From positions 1-35,084 of the forward strand of contig JAHQVX010000068.1 of assembly GCA_019634125.1 (NCBI GenBank): DNA of 35,084 nucleotides. Direction: 5' to 3'. The position numbers were made by a program, and so were the translations under genes. This DNA comes from Saprospiraceae bacterium. Lineage in GTDB: Bacteria; Bacteroidota; Bacteroidia; Chitinophagales; JAHQVX01. Position 1 is the first letter of the stretch; every line of letters starts with the position of its first letter. Positions 17,141 to 26,112 of this stretch are shown piece by piece. A model generated the notes under the pieces. The model was not told where the DNA came from, did not search any database, and worked only from the letters and a program-made list of their open reading frames with translations.

Positions 17141-17548
17141 ATGAAGAAGATGCAAATCATAGCCATAATTGCTGTAGCACTCTGCTTAGCGGTAATTGTA
17201 GCGCTTGTATCAGACGTGGAAGAATACAAAACATTTGCTGCTGCGCAGCAAATGCCTGATGGCAAAACCTCTACCATAGTAGGGGAGCTCACCCATCCAG
17301 ATCAAGTCATTTATAACCCCCAACAAAACCCCAATCTTACAGTCTTCTATATGACAGACAAAGAAGGCGGTCAAATGAAAGTAAAGTACTTCGAACCTAA
17401 ACCGAGAGATTTTGAAAAATCAGATCAGGTCACGATTACTGGTAAGGTTGTAGGGGATGAGTTTCACGCTTCTAGACTTTTAATGAAATGCCCATCGAAG
17501 TATGTTGAAGATGAGGAATTTGACACCGCCGTAGAAACCATTTCTTAA
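17141..17548 (+). CDS. ccmE: Cytochrome c maturation heme chaperone CcmE, CXXXY variant
   Basis: N-terminal TM anchor, OB-fold-like region (VTITGKVVGDEFHASRLLMKCPSKYVED), immediately upstream of ccmF. Confidence 0.85.
   Translation: MKKMQIIAIIAVALCLAVIVALVSDVEEYKTFAAAQQMPDGKTSTIVGELTHPDQVIYNPQQNPNLTVFYMTDKEGGQMKVKYFEPKPRDFEKSDQVTITGKVVGDEFHASRLLMKCPSKYVEDEEFDTAVETIS
17232..17254. repeat. In-CDS hairpin, 10-bp perfect stem, 3-nt loop (ccmE)
   Basis: catttgctgc-tgc-gcagcaaatg. Confidence 0.92.
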
Positions 17549-20076
17549 TGGATATATATGCAACTGGCCCCGATATTTGGATTGGAAAACTCGGGCACTT
17601 CTTACTCATTCTTGCTTTTATTTCAGCCTTAGTTTCGGCTGCTAGTTATTGGTTTGGCTTTTCAAAGACGAACAACAAGGAACTCAGAAGTTGGACTTCT
17701 ATCGGGCGAACAGCATTCTATTTACACGGCTTAGCCCTACTTACAGCTATTGGATTGGTCTTCTTCATGATGGCCACAAAAAAATACAATTACCAGTATG
17801 TCTACAAACATGCTTCTAACGACCTGCCATTTCGGTACTTATTTGCTGCATTTTGGGAAGGACAAGAAGGCAGTACCATGCTTTGGTCGCTCTGGCATGT
17901 TATTCTTGGCTTTATACTCATTTTCAAAGCCAAGAAATGGCAACCACCTGTCGTAGGAACTATTGCGCTTGTACAAGTCTTTTTGATAAGTATGATTTTG
18001 GGCCTTTATTTCTTTGGTCAAAAAATCGGCACCAGTCCATTTGTCTTGCTTAAAAGCGCTATGGGCAATGCACCTGTTTTTGATATCAATCCAAATTTTG
18101 TTCCCGACGACGGCCAAGGCTTGAACGAATTACTCAGAAACTATTGGATGGTCATTCACCCGCCAATTATTTTCTTAGGTTTTGCTTCGGTCACTATTCC
18201 TTTTGCTTATGCCATGGGCGCATTATACAAACGCGACTTAAAAGGCTGGATCCAACCTGCTATGCCTTGGGCTTTGCTTTCTGCTGGGGTTCTAGGACTC
18301 GGCATTCTCATGGGAGGAGCTTGGGCATACGAATCGCTTAGTTTTGGTGGTTTTTGGGTATGGGATCCCGTTGAAAACGCCTCTTTAGTACCTTGGTTGT
18401 TCTTAGTGGCTGGCATTCACATGATGTTAGTGTTTCGAAGCACGGGCTATTCTGGACTTTCCTCTTTTGTATTTGTCATACTGTCTTTTCTGTTTCTTAT
18501 CTATTCCACGTTTTTAACTAAAAGTGGTGTATTAGGCGAAACCTCAGTCCACTCTTTCGCCGATCTTGGAATGAGTGGCCAACTCGTCGTATTTATGCTC
18601 TTTTTTGCTTGGTTCGGCTTTATGATGCTCTTACCAACTGGGAAAAAACGAGGCATATATTCTTTATTGATTCTTGGAACAGTCCTTCTATATGCAGTGA
18701 CCAATCATTTCGGAAGCACGTTAGGTTTATTCCTCTTCGTAAGTATTGCCTCTTTATTTTTCGCCGAAGATTTCCCTAAAAAAGAACGCGAAGAACCCTT
18801 GTGGTCTCGGGAGTTTTGGATGTTTATCGGCGCTTTAGTGTTTTTGCTTTCCGGATTACACATTTCAGGGGGGACTTCCGTTCCTGTTTTTAACAAACTA
18901 TTCGACACCAACTATAATGTACCTGACGCTTTCCATTATGATCGAATACAAATATGGGTGGCTATTGCTTTAGCCGTTGGAACGGGTTTGATACAATACT
19001 TCAATTACAACAAAACCAATCTCAAGAAAGTAGCTCGTCAGTTGGTGTTACCGATTATTGGAAGTGTAGCACTGACCTTACTTTTCGGTTTCCTCTACCA
19101 ATTCAAAAGCATACCCAACATCCTATTATTATGCACTTCTAGTTTCGCGGTATTGGCCAATTTAAATTACATTTTTGCCGTATTCAGAGGCCGAATAAGT
19201 GTTTCAGGTTCAGCCATGGCCCATCTAGGCTTTGCATTATTATTACTTGGTGTAATCATTTCTCAATCGAAGAAAAGAGTGGTGAGCTACAATACCACAG
19301 GTGCTGTATATGGGGAGAATCTTGATGAGGAAACGAATACAGAAACCGTCTTACTTTATGAAGACAGTCCAAAACGCATGGGCGATTACTTTGTCACGCT
19401 CAAAGACAATGAAACGGGAAATCTAAGAGATGCTGTTCGGGTTAACTTCAAGAAAGTAGATTCTGCGGGCACTAAGATTTTAGCCGATTTTAATTTAAAG
19501 CCTTCCTTCAAAGCCATGGATGACAACAGTTTAATCGCAGATCCGGCGATTAGGCGTTTGCCCCATCAAGACTTTTTTACCCATATTTCTCTGATTAATT
19601 TAGGAACAGAAATAGATACAACGAAGTACGAGCCTGCTGACTTCAAAGTAGGAGATACTTTGAGTTATGATCGCTCTGCGTATATTTTGAAAAACCTGAA
19701 GGAAGGTACCACTCGGGATGACATTCCATTAGAACCCAACGATATTGTACTCTCTGCCGATATGGATGTGGTAACGCTGAGTGGAATTCACCAAATTGAG
19801 CCTGTGTATGTGATTCGTGGGAACTTGGGCATTCCTTTTCCAGCGAAGATTAATGAAGAGAAATTGACGCTTCGGATTGAAAAGATCAATCCACAAGAAC
19901 AGTCAGTAACCATAGGAATTAAGAGCTCTAAACCGTTCCGGAAATATATTTTGTTGAAGGCAATGATTTTCCCTTTAATCAATTTCGTGTGGCTGGGCTC
20001 CATCTTGATGTTCCTTGGATTTATTCTGAGTATGCTTCAACGGAGGAAGGCCAACAAGTTGAAAGCCAGGCCCTAA
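17548..20076 (+). CDS. ccmF: Cytochrome c heme lyase CcmF/CcsA family
   Basis: Multi-TM protein with WWD-type motif GGFWVWDPVENASLVPWLFLVAGIH and FWEGQEGSTMLWSLW; 1-nt overlap with ccmE. Confidence 0.92.
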   Translation: MDIYATGPDIWIGKLGHFLLILAFISALVSAASYWFGFSKTNNKELRSWTSIGRTAFYLHGLALLTAIGLVFFMMATKKYNYQYVYKHASNDLPFRYLFAAFWEGQEGSTMLWSLWHVILGFILIFKAKKWQPPVVGTIALVQVFLISMILGLYFFGQKIGTSPFVLLKSAMGNAPVFDINPNFVPDDGQGLNELLRNYWMVIHPPIIFLGFASVTIPFAYAMGALYKRDLKGWIQPAMPWALLSAGVLGLGILMGGAWAYESLSFGGFWVWDPVENASLVPWLFLVAGIHMMLVFRSTGYSGLSSFVFVILSFLFLIYSTFLTKSGVLGETSVHSFADLGMSGQLVVFMLFFAWFGFMMLLPTGKKRGIYSLLILGTVLLYAVTNHFGSTLGLFLFVSIASLFFAEDFPKKEREEPLWSREFWMFIGALVFLLSGLHISGGTSVPVFNKLFDTNYNVPDAFHYDRIQIWVAIALAVGTGLIQYFNYNKTNLKKVARQLVLPIIGSVALTLLFGFLYQFKSIPNILLLCTSSFAVLANLNYIFAVFRGRISVSGSAMAHLGFALLLLGVIISQSKKRVVSYNTTGAVYGENLDEETNTETVLLYEDSPKRMGDYFVTLKDNETGNLRDAVRVNFKKVDSAGTKILADFNLKPSFKAMDDNSLIADPAIRRLPHQDFFTHISLINLGTEIDTTKYEPADFKVGDTLSYDRSAYILKNLKEGTTRDDIPLEPNDIVLSADMDVVTLSGIHQIEPVYVIRGNLGIPFPAKINEEKLTLRIEKINPQEQSVTIGIKSSKPFRKYILLKAMIFPLINFVWLGSILMFLGFILSMLQRRKANKLKARP

Positions 20077-20093
20077 TTTTCCAGTAGTTCTAC

Positions 20094-20101
20094 TACCTTT
20101 G
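20094..20101 (+). promoter_or_regulatory. -7 box TACCTTTG directly upstream of the DUF2520 gene
   Basis: TACCTTTG-GGCG-ATG: exact TAnnTTTG match 4 nt before the start codon. Confidence 0.6.
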
Positions 20102-20105
20102 GGCG

Positions 20106-20885
20106 ATGGATTTTTCAGAGGTAAATGTCGTCCTAATTGGTGCGGGAAATGTTGCTACACAGTTGGGCATTGCCCTGCGTTCCGCAGGGCTCAACATCCG
20201 CCAAGTCTATAGTCGTACAACAGAAAAAGCAGAGGCCCTTGCCGAGCAGCTCAGCTGCGAAGCCATCAACGACCTTCAAGACATTCACCAGGATGCTGCC
20301 TTGTATATCCTCGCTGTCTCTGATGGTGCCATTGAATCTGTGTTGAATCAATTGCCTAATTTAAATGGGGTGATTGCACATACCTCTGGCGTGACTTCCC
20401 ATACCGTAGTTGCCGAACATGGATTTACTGGCGGGTATTTCTACCCATTACAAACCTTTGTAGCGGATGAAGCTATGGACATGACTACGTGCCCCATTTT
20501 CGTGAAAGCTAATGAAGCAGCTGCGGAGCAGCTGCTTCTAAAAGTGGCGCAAAAGATATCTAACAACGTTAAAGTCATCTCCGATGAGCAGAAAAAACAC
20601 CTCCATCTTTCAGCAGTCATCGTCAACAATTTTGTGAATCATCTCTATGCCTTGACTACGGATATGCTAAGGAATGAACACCTCGATTTCACGGATCTAG
20701 AACCCATTATCGAAAGCACTATACAACGTGCACTTGCGAATGAGCCGAAATCCATTCAAACTGGACCTGCTCGACGAAACGATACAACAACTATTGAAGA
20801 ACACTTGGCGATGCTAAAGCATCAGCCATTACTCCGAAAAGTCTATAAGTGCTTATCCAAGAGTATAATAAAGTACTATGAATAA
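20106..20885 (+). CDS. Rossmann-fold + DUF2520 domain protein
   Basis: VVLIGAGNVATQLGIALRSAGLNIRQVYSRT; HTSGVTSHTVV..GGYFYPLQTF; HLSAVIVNNFVNHLYALT. Confidence 0.88.
   Translation: MDFSEVNVVLIGAGNVATQLGIALRSAGLNIRQVYSRTTEKAEALAEQLSCEAINDLQDIHQDAALYILAVSDGAIESVLNQLPNLNGVIAHTSGVTSHTVVAEHGFTGGYFYPLQTFVADEAMDMTTCPIFVKANEAAAEQLLLKVAQKISNNVKVISDEQKKHLHLSAVIVNNFVNHLYALTTDMLRNEHLDFTDLEPIIESTIQRALANEPKSIQTGPARRNDTTTIEEHLAMLKHQPLLRKVYKCLSKSIIKYYE
20172..20190. repeat. In-CDS hairpin, 8-bp perfect stem, 3-nt loop (DUF2520 gene)
   Basis: gccctgcg-ttc-cgcagggc. Confidence 0.85.
20514..20538. repeat. In-CDS hairpin, 11-bp perfect stem, 3-nt loop (DUF2520 gene)
   Basis: gaagcagctgc-gga-gcagctgcttc. Confidence 0.93.
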
Positions 20886-21438
20886 GGAAATACCTATAAA
20901 CCCTTGGAAAACGAAAACTAGTCGCGTAGCCTTCGAAAACCCCTGGATTCGTGTTCAAGATGAACTGGCCATGGGTCCAGGGAACCATGAATTCACCTAT
21001 GGTGTCGTACAGTTTAAAAATCTAGCCATTGGAATCTTGCCTGTTAATGAAGCGGGCTATACATGGTTAGTAGGGCAGTGGCGGTATCCGTTGAATAGGT
21101 TTAGCTGGGAAATTCCGGAAGGAGGTTGTTTAATGGATAAGGAATCTCCTTTAGAAGCTGCGAAGCGGGAACTGAAAGAAGAAACGGGAATAATTGCCGA
21201 GCAGTATACTACGTTGTTAGAATTAGATTTATCGAATTCAGTGACCGATGAGCGCGCTTTGGTTTACGTGGCGACATCGCTCACTTTCGAAGAAAGTGAG
21301 CCCGACCCCTCAGAAGAGATTGTCGTTAAAAAAATCCATATCGATCAAGCTTTGCAAATGGTCCTAGATGGCACCATTACCGATGCCATTTCTGTGGCAG
21401 CAATATTGAAATACAAAACGATTCAGCATCAACTATGA
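20878..21438 (+). CDS. NUDIX hydrolase (ADP-ribose pyrophosphatase-like)
   Basis: Nudix box GGCLMDKESPLEAAKRELKEETGI; 8-nt overlap with the preceding gene. Confidence 0.92.
   Translation: MNKEIPINPWKTKTSRVAFENPWIRVQDELAMGPGNHEFTYGVVQFKNLAIGILPVNEAGYTWLVGQWRYPLNRFSWEIPEGGCLMDKESPLEAAKRELKEETGIIAEQYTTLLELDLSNSVTDERALVYVATSLTFEESEPDPSEEIVVKKIHIDQALQMVLDGTITDAISVAAILKYKTIQHQL
21279..21301. repeat. In-CDS hairpin, 10-bp perfect stem, 3-nt loop (NUDIX)
   Basis: gctcactttc-gaa-gaaagtgagc. Confidence 0.92.
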
Positions 21439-22019
21439 AATCATTTCCCCCATATAGCCACTTAGAGCTCTTATTGGCCTCCAAATCACCTAGAAGAAGG
21501 CAATTACTTGCTGGATTGGATGTAGCCGTTCAATTGGTCGATATTGAAGTGGAAGAGTCGTATCCAGAAACGTTAAAAAACAGTGATATAGGGGAATATT
21601 TGGCCATTAAAAAGTCGAAAGGCTACCAAAAGCCTTTGAAAGAACATCAAGTCCTACTCACCGCAGATACGGTGGTCCTTCAAGATGACATTCATTTCGC
21701 TAAACCCATCAATACGGCTGAAGCCAAAGCAATGATTCGTGCCTTTGCCAACAATACACATGAAGTCATCACAGGAGTATGCCTTCGGTCAGCAGATAAG
21801 CAAATTTCTTTTTCAGAACTGACGAAAGTCTCCTTCATGCCATTGAGCGATAGTGCTATTGACCACTATGTAAACCACTACGAAGTCCTTGATAAAGCTG
21901 GAGCTTACGGAATTCAAGATTGGCTGGGATTAACCACCATCAAAAAAATTGAAGGCTGCTACTACAATGTCATGGGACTGCCTACGTATAAAATATTCCG
22001 TGAATTAGCTCACTTTTGA
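21435..22019 (+). CDS. maf: Maf family nucleotide pyrophosphatase
   Basis: ELLLASKSPRRRQLLAGLDV; LLTADTVVLQDDIHFAKP; DKAGAYGIQDWLGL; ATGA overlap with the NUDIX gene. Confidence 0.94.
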   Translation: MKSFPPYSHLELLLASKSPRRRQLLAGLDVAVQLVDIEVEESYPETLKNSDIGEYLAIKKSKGYQKPLKEHQVLLTADTVVLQDDIHFAKPINTAEAKAMIRAFANNTHEVITGVCLRSADKQISFSELTKVSFMPLSDSAIDHYVNHYEVLDKAGAYGIQDWLGLTTIKKIEGCYYNVMGLPTYKIFRELAHF

Positions 22020-23096
22020 GCCTACTGATTTGCTCACCGGATTATCGTAAAATACTTCAGACTGTTGACGAATACTTTCGGTGTGAATCGCATCGAATAA
22101 GTTATTGATGAATTCTTTAGAAAGTCCAGATGGTTCTGCTTTCAACAATCTACGTTCTAACATCTTGGCTAAGTGCCCCGGCTGATAAATAGCTACGTTG
22201 TTTTCTTTCTTAATTAAGCCCAATTCACGAACTACTTCCATACGCTCACTCGTCATTTCAATGATTAAACGATCGATTTCTTCTAAAGCGCCCCGAAGTT
22301 CTTTTACAGACGAATCATCCGTAGTACGATTTCTTTGGCGAAGCTCAATCGTCATTTCATTGAAGCGATCTGGCGTAACTTGTTGTTTGGCGTCACTCCA
22401 TGCCTCATCAGGATTAACATGGCTTTCAATCATTAAACCATCAAATCCAAGATCAAGGCTCATTTGAGCGATTTGAAATAACAAATCTCTTCGTCCAGCA
22501 ATATGACTTGGGTCACATACCAACGGCATATCTGGGCGTTCTAAACGAAAATCAATTGGAATTTGCCAGATAGGTTGGTTTCTATAAACACTTTCTCCAT
22601 AATGAGAAAAGCCTCTATGAATAGCTGCAATTTTAGTGATTCCTGCGCCTTCAATTCGTTCTATAGCTCCCAACCACAATTTTAAATCAGGGTTGATTGG
22701 ATTCTTAACCATTACTGGGACATTCGTGCCCTTCAATGCATCTGCAATTTCTTGCACTGCAAACGGATTTACAGAGGTCCGCGCACCAATCCAATAATAA
22801 TCTACACCATGTTTTAAGCAAGCTTCTACGTGTTGGGGTGTGGCCACTTCTACAGCAATCGGCCGGCCAATTGCTTCTCCAGCTTTCTTTAACCAAGGAA
22901 GCGCCTTTTCACCATTTCCTTCAAAAGAATTCGGTCGTGTTCGAGGCTTCCAAATTCCACCACGAAGAATGTCTACATCATAATCTTTCAATCCTACAGC
23001 GGTAGCCATAGTTTGTTCCTCCGTTTCCACACTACAAGGACCACTAATTACTAATGGTCTGTCTAGCTGGAACCCCCATGAATCAAATCTTCTCAT
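22005..23096 (-). CDS. Bifunctional DAHP synthase / chorismate mutase (type II)
   Basis: RPLVISGPCSVETEEQ, VDYYWIGARTSVNPFAVQEIADAL, CDPSHIAGRR, then a C-terminal chorismate mutase (LRGALEEIDRLIIEMTSERMEVVRELGLIKKENNVAIY). ATG 23096 preferred. Confidence 0.93.
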   Translation of the reverse strand: MRRFDSWGFQLDRPLVISGPCSVETEEQTMATAVGLKDYDVDILRGGIWKPRTRPNSFEGNGEKALPWLKKAGEAIGRPIAVEVATPQHVEACLKHGVDYYWIGARTSVNPFAVQEIADALKGTNVPVMVKNPINPDLKLWLGAIERIEGAGITKIAAIHRGFSHYGESVYRNQPIWQIPIDFRLERPDMPLVCDPSHIAGRRDLLFQIAQMSLDLGFDGLMIESHVNPDEAWSDAKQQVTPDRFNEMTIELRQRNRTTDDSSVKELRGALEEIDRLIIEMTSERMEVVRELGLIKKENNVAIYQPGHLAKMLERRLLKAEPSGLSKEFINNLFDAIHTESIRQQSEVFYDNPVSKSVGSKVS

Positions 23097-23133
23097 AACA
23101 ATAAAGTGTATATGGTACAATTATAAGGAAGAA

Positions 23134-24015
23134 TCAAACTAATTTCAATTTTTTGGCAGTTGTTTTCGAGCAAAGTAAAAAATTGACTTGTTCGCTTTTT
23201 GTAAGGCGTTTAGAAGGGGTAACCGTTTTTTTGCGCTCATTAATATTGAAATAGAGATAGTTGCAACGTTCAAATAAGGGCGTAAGTCGCTCTGCGATAG
23301 CCTCTGTCATGATTTCAATAAAAATAGTAGGCTGGTGTTCCTCTAGGTATTTGCCATATCCTAACAAGACCTCTACTTCATGGCCTTCTGCATCTATTTT
23401 GAGTAAATCAATTTTTGAAAGTTGAGTCTGTTCTACAAAATCATCTAATCGAATGGTCTCAATTTCAGTAGAACGAACGAGTTGAAGTTGTTTGGAAGAA
23501 GTAGAATCCAATGTTGCCGAATAAGAGTGATTAATAGCTTCTTCAAAAATCTGTTGTTGGCCAGTACGGTTAGATAATGCTTTTTTTATGCAATGAATGG
23601 GGTAGTTGTTTATAGTCACATTTTTTTTCAGCTTGTCAAAAACGCGGGGTATTGGTTCGAACGCATAAACCTTACAACTTTGTTGTAAGGTTTGAGTCAA
23701 CAAACTATAAACTCCAGTATTTGCTCCAATATCCACCACAACTTCAGCATCTTCACACAACTTCGCCCACAACGCTAAAGATTGGCCCTCCCAGCTATTG
23801 AAAATGCCCTTCCAAAAAATCTCCGTTTCAATATATAAAGCATGACTTCGAATTTTAAATGCTTGATTTTCTTGAACAGGAACAGTAAATACCGCATCAA
23901 AAGTGAGGTAAGGATAAAAGGAAGACGAGGGAGCCCCAAAAACCTTTATACCTTCGTATAGGTTTTTTTTGAAAGGAATAAGTTGATAGATCGACTTTAA
24001 TGTTTTTTTAAGCAC
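23134..24015 (-). CDS. FkbM family methyltransferase
   Basis: VVDIGANTGVYSLLTQTL, VYAFEPIPRVFDKLKKN, IDLLKIDAEGHEVEVLLG. Confidence 0.92.
   Translation of the reverse strand: MLKKTLKSIYQLIPFKKNLYEGIKVFGAPSSSFYPYLTFDAVFTVPVQENQAFKIRSHALYIETEIFWKGIFNSWEGQSLALWAKLCEDAEVVVDIGANTGVYSLLTQTLQQSCKVYAFEPIPRVFDKLKKNVTINNYPIHCIKKALSNRTGQQQIFEEAINHSYSATLDSTSSKQLQLVRSTEIETIRLDDFVEQTQLSKIDLLKIDAEGHEVEVLLGYGKYLEEHQPTIFIEIMTEAIAERLTPLFERCNYLYFNINERKKTVTPSKRLTKSEQVNFLLCSKTTAKKLKLV
23667..23693. repeat. In-CDS hairpin, 12-bp perfect stem, 3-nt loop (FkbM methyltransferase)
   Basis: aaaccttacaac-ttt-gttgtaaggttt. Confidence 0.94.
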
Positions 24016-24065
24016 GATGTAAAATTGTAAAAACTTCTACGTCATTTAAAACGTAAATACAGAAG

Positions 24066-24743
24066 ATGAAAAATACGATAACCTTATTTTTATTCTTGTT
24101 AGCAGCTTTCTTTTTGTTCTCTTTTTTGATGAGAAGCCAAGCGAAGACCAAACAAGTACCCCCATTAGTGAAAAATACAAGTTTAATGAATACAACCAAT
24201 GGAGAATTAGAAGTGGCCACCTTTGGTGCTGGCTGTTTCTGGTGTGTAGAAGCCATCTTTGATGAACTAAAAGGCGTAGAAAGCGTCGTGTCCGGATTTA
24301 GTGGCGGAAAAGTCAAGAACCCTACTTATAAAGAAGTAATTTCAGGCAGAACTGGTCATGCAGAAGTTACACAAATCAAGTATGATCCAAATGTCATCAC
24401 GTTTTCAGAGTTGCTAGAAGTTTTCTGGAGTACACACGATCCTACCACACTGAATAGACAAGGCAATGATGTAGGCACTCAATACCGTTCTGCTATTTTC
24501 TATCATAACGCAGAGCAAAAAGAATTGGCGCAATTCTACCTAAAGCAGTTACAAGAACAAAAAGTGTTTGATCGGCCAATCGTTACCGAAATTGTAGCTT
24601 TTGAAGCTTTTTATGAAGCCGAAAATTACCACCAAGATTATTTCGCACTCAATCCAAATCAAGGATATTGTAGAGTGGTGATTGCTCCAAAAGTGGAGAA
24701 ATTTAGAAAGGTATTTAAGGAAAAACTAAAGACGTCTAATTAA
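24066..24743 (+). CDS. msrA: Peptide-methionine (S)-S-oxide reductase MsrA with N-terminal signal/TM segment
   Basis: ATFGAGCFWCVEAIFDELKGVESVVSGFSGG; QGNDVGTQYRSAIFYH; YHQDYFALNP. Confidence 0.95.
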   Translation: MKNTITLFLFLLAAFFLFSFLMRSQAKTKQVPPLVKNTSLMNTTNGELEVATFGAGCFWCVEAIFDELKGVESVVSGFSGGKVKNPTYKEVISGRTGHAEVTQIKYDPNVITFSELLEVFWSTHDPTTLNRQGNDVGTQYRSAIFYHNAEQKELAQFYLKQLQEQKVFDRPIVTEIVAFEAFYEAENYHQDYFALNPNQGYCRVVIAPKVEKFRKVFKEKLKTSN

Positions 24744-25959
24744 ATCTAGAGTCTAATTGAGACACGCCAACTAAGCGATCGTATCGGCTGCCGAAAGGCG
24801 AATAGTAAGCAAAAATCGTATACTGATTTTCGGTTCTGAATGTACTTCCTTCTGTTAAAGAAGTCGTATAGGAATCTCCATCTTTTACCAGATATGTATA
24901 GTCGTAATTCCCTTGCTTTAAGTATTGAACCGTACTCAATAAATTCTGTTTAGGATCGTACTCTAGTTTGTACTTATCATCGATTTTCCAGTTCGTTAAT
25001 GCACCGTATAAATACACCTCTTTATCAGCAAAAGAAGGTTGTTCCTGAAGGTAGAAATGCACGAAAGCATAATCAGCATTCACGTCATCGTTAACCCCTT
25101 CTTGGCGTTCGATTCGAAATCGGCCGTTAAAGTCGTTATAAGGAACAAAACGAGTAGCTTCTCTTACTTTATCTGGGATTAAGTAGGCATGTACACCATC
25201 TGTTTTTTGCAAGTATTCTACAACACCTTGAGTCTTATAACGAAAGCTCTTTGTATTAAACCATCGGAACTGATTTCCTGCGTCAAAATTCTGCTTAAAC
25301 GGATTATTAAAATACATGCGTTGTGCATCTACGCGTTGGGCCTGTAAGTTGTACAATGCATTATCTGGACGCATATTTTGAAACACATTCACTTTAAATT
25401 CCTCTCTAGGATTAATTGTGCTTAGGCCTTCATAAAGCATAGAGAAGTTAATTTGATGATGGCTATCGCGTTTGCCTAGTCCAGCAGCATTATCTACTTG
25501 ACCTGTAATCTGCACGCGTTGTTCGGTGACCATGAATGACCGTTCAAACAAGACGTCACCTCCGTCAGATACTATGATTTTGTAGTTGCCCGAAACGATG
25601 GGCTGAGCCCTTCTATTTGGAAATTCAAAGGTATAATGAGTATAATACTGTTCTGAGTCAAAGGAAAAATCATATTCGTTAATAGAACCCGATGCAAAGC
25701 CTTCGATATATTCGTTCGGATTAATCCTAGATTTCTCCCAGTTGTAGGAATAATGCTCTATAGTATAGGAAAGCAGTGGCGCCTCTTCGCCCAAAATATC
25801 AAATTCTAATAGGAGTGGGGTATTTCCACCTAAACGGATAATAGGATCACCCAATTCATTGCCCAGCGGGTAAAGTTGAATCGATTTCACATCGCCTTCA
25901 TTCTGCGACATCCCCAAAAAAGAAAGCAATACTAGTATTGCCAAAAAGATCATTCTCAT
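24736..25959 (-). CDS. DUF5103 / type IX secretion system plug-domain protein
   Basis: Signal peptide MRMIFLAILVLLSFLGMSQ; SYTIEHYSYNWEKSRINPNEYIEGFASGSINEYDFSFDSEQYYTHYTFEFPN; YVFPN/GALTNWKIDDKYKLEYD-type C-terminus. ATG 25959 preferred over 26046. Confidence 0.85.
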   Translation of the reverse strand: MRMIFLAILVLLSFLGMSQNEGDVKSIQLYPLGNELGDPIIRLGGNTPLLLEFDILGEEAPLLSYTIEHYSYNWEKSRINPNEYIEGFASGSINEYDFSFDSEQYYTHYTFEFPNRRAQPIVSGNYKIIVSDGGDVLFERSFMVTEQRVQITGQVDNAAGLGKRDSHHQINFSMLYEGLSTINPREEFKVNVFQNMRPDNALYNLQAQRVDAQRMYFNNPFKQNFDAGNQFRWFNTKSFRYKTQGVVEYLQKTDGVHAYLIPDKVREATRFVPYNDFNGRFRIERQEGVNDDVNADYAFVHFYLQEQPSFADKEVYLYGALTNWKIDDKYKLEYDPKQNLLSTVQYLKQGNYDYTYLVKDGDSYTTSLTEGSTFRTENQYTIFAYYSPFGSRYDRLVGVSQLDSRFN

Positions 25960-26112
25960 ATTCAAAAGGTATAGTGCAATTCTCAGACCAAAATTAAGTC
26001 GGAAGTCATCAATTAATTTACAACTGAAAACCAATAGTTTATACATGTATCTTAAAGAAGCATCATGTAATAAACGAATTTTCTGTTTTACTTTGTACGC
26101 TCAAAGTGAAAC

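Noticed and set aside
24734-24758. Direct repeat gtctaatt x2 at the msrA/DUF5103 3' overlap
   Set aside because: Only 8 bp and AT-rich at stop codons; likely chance.
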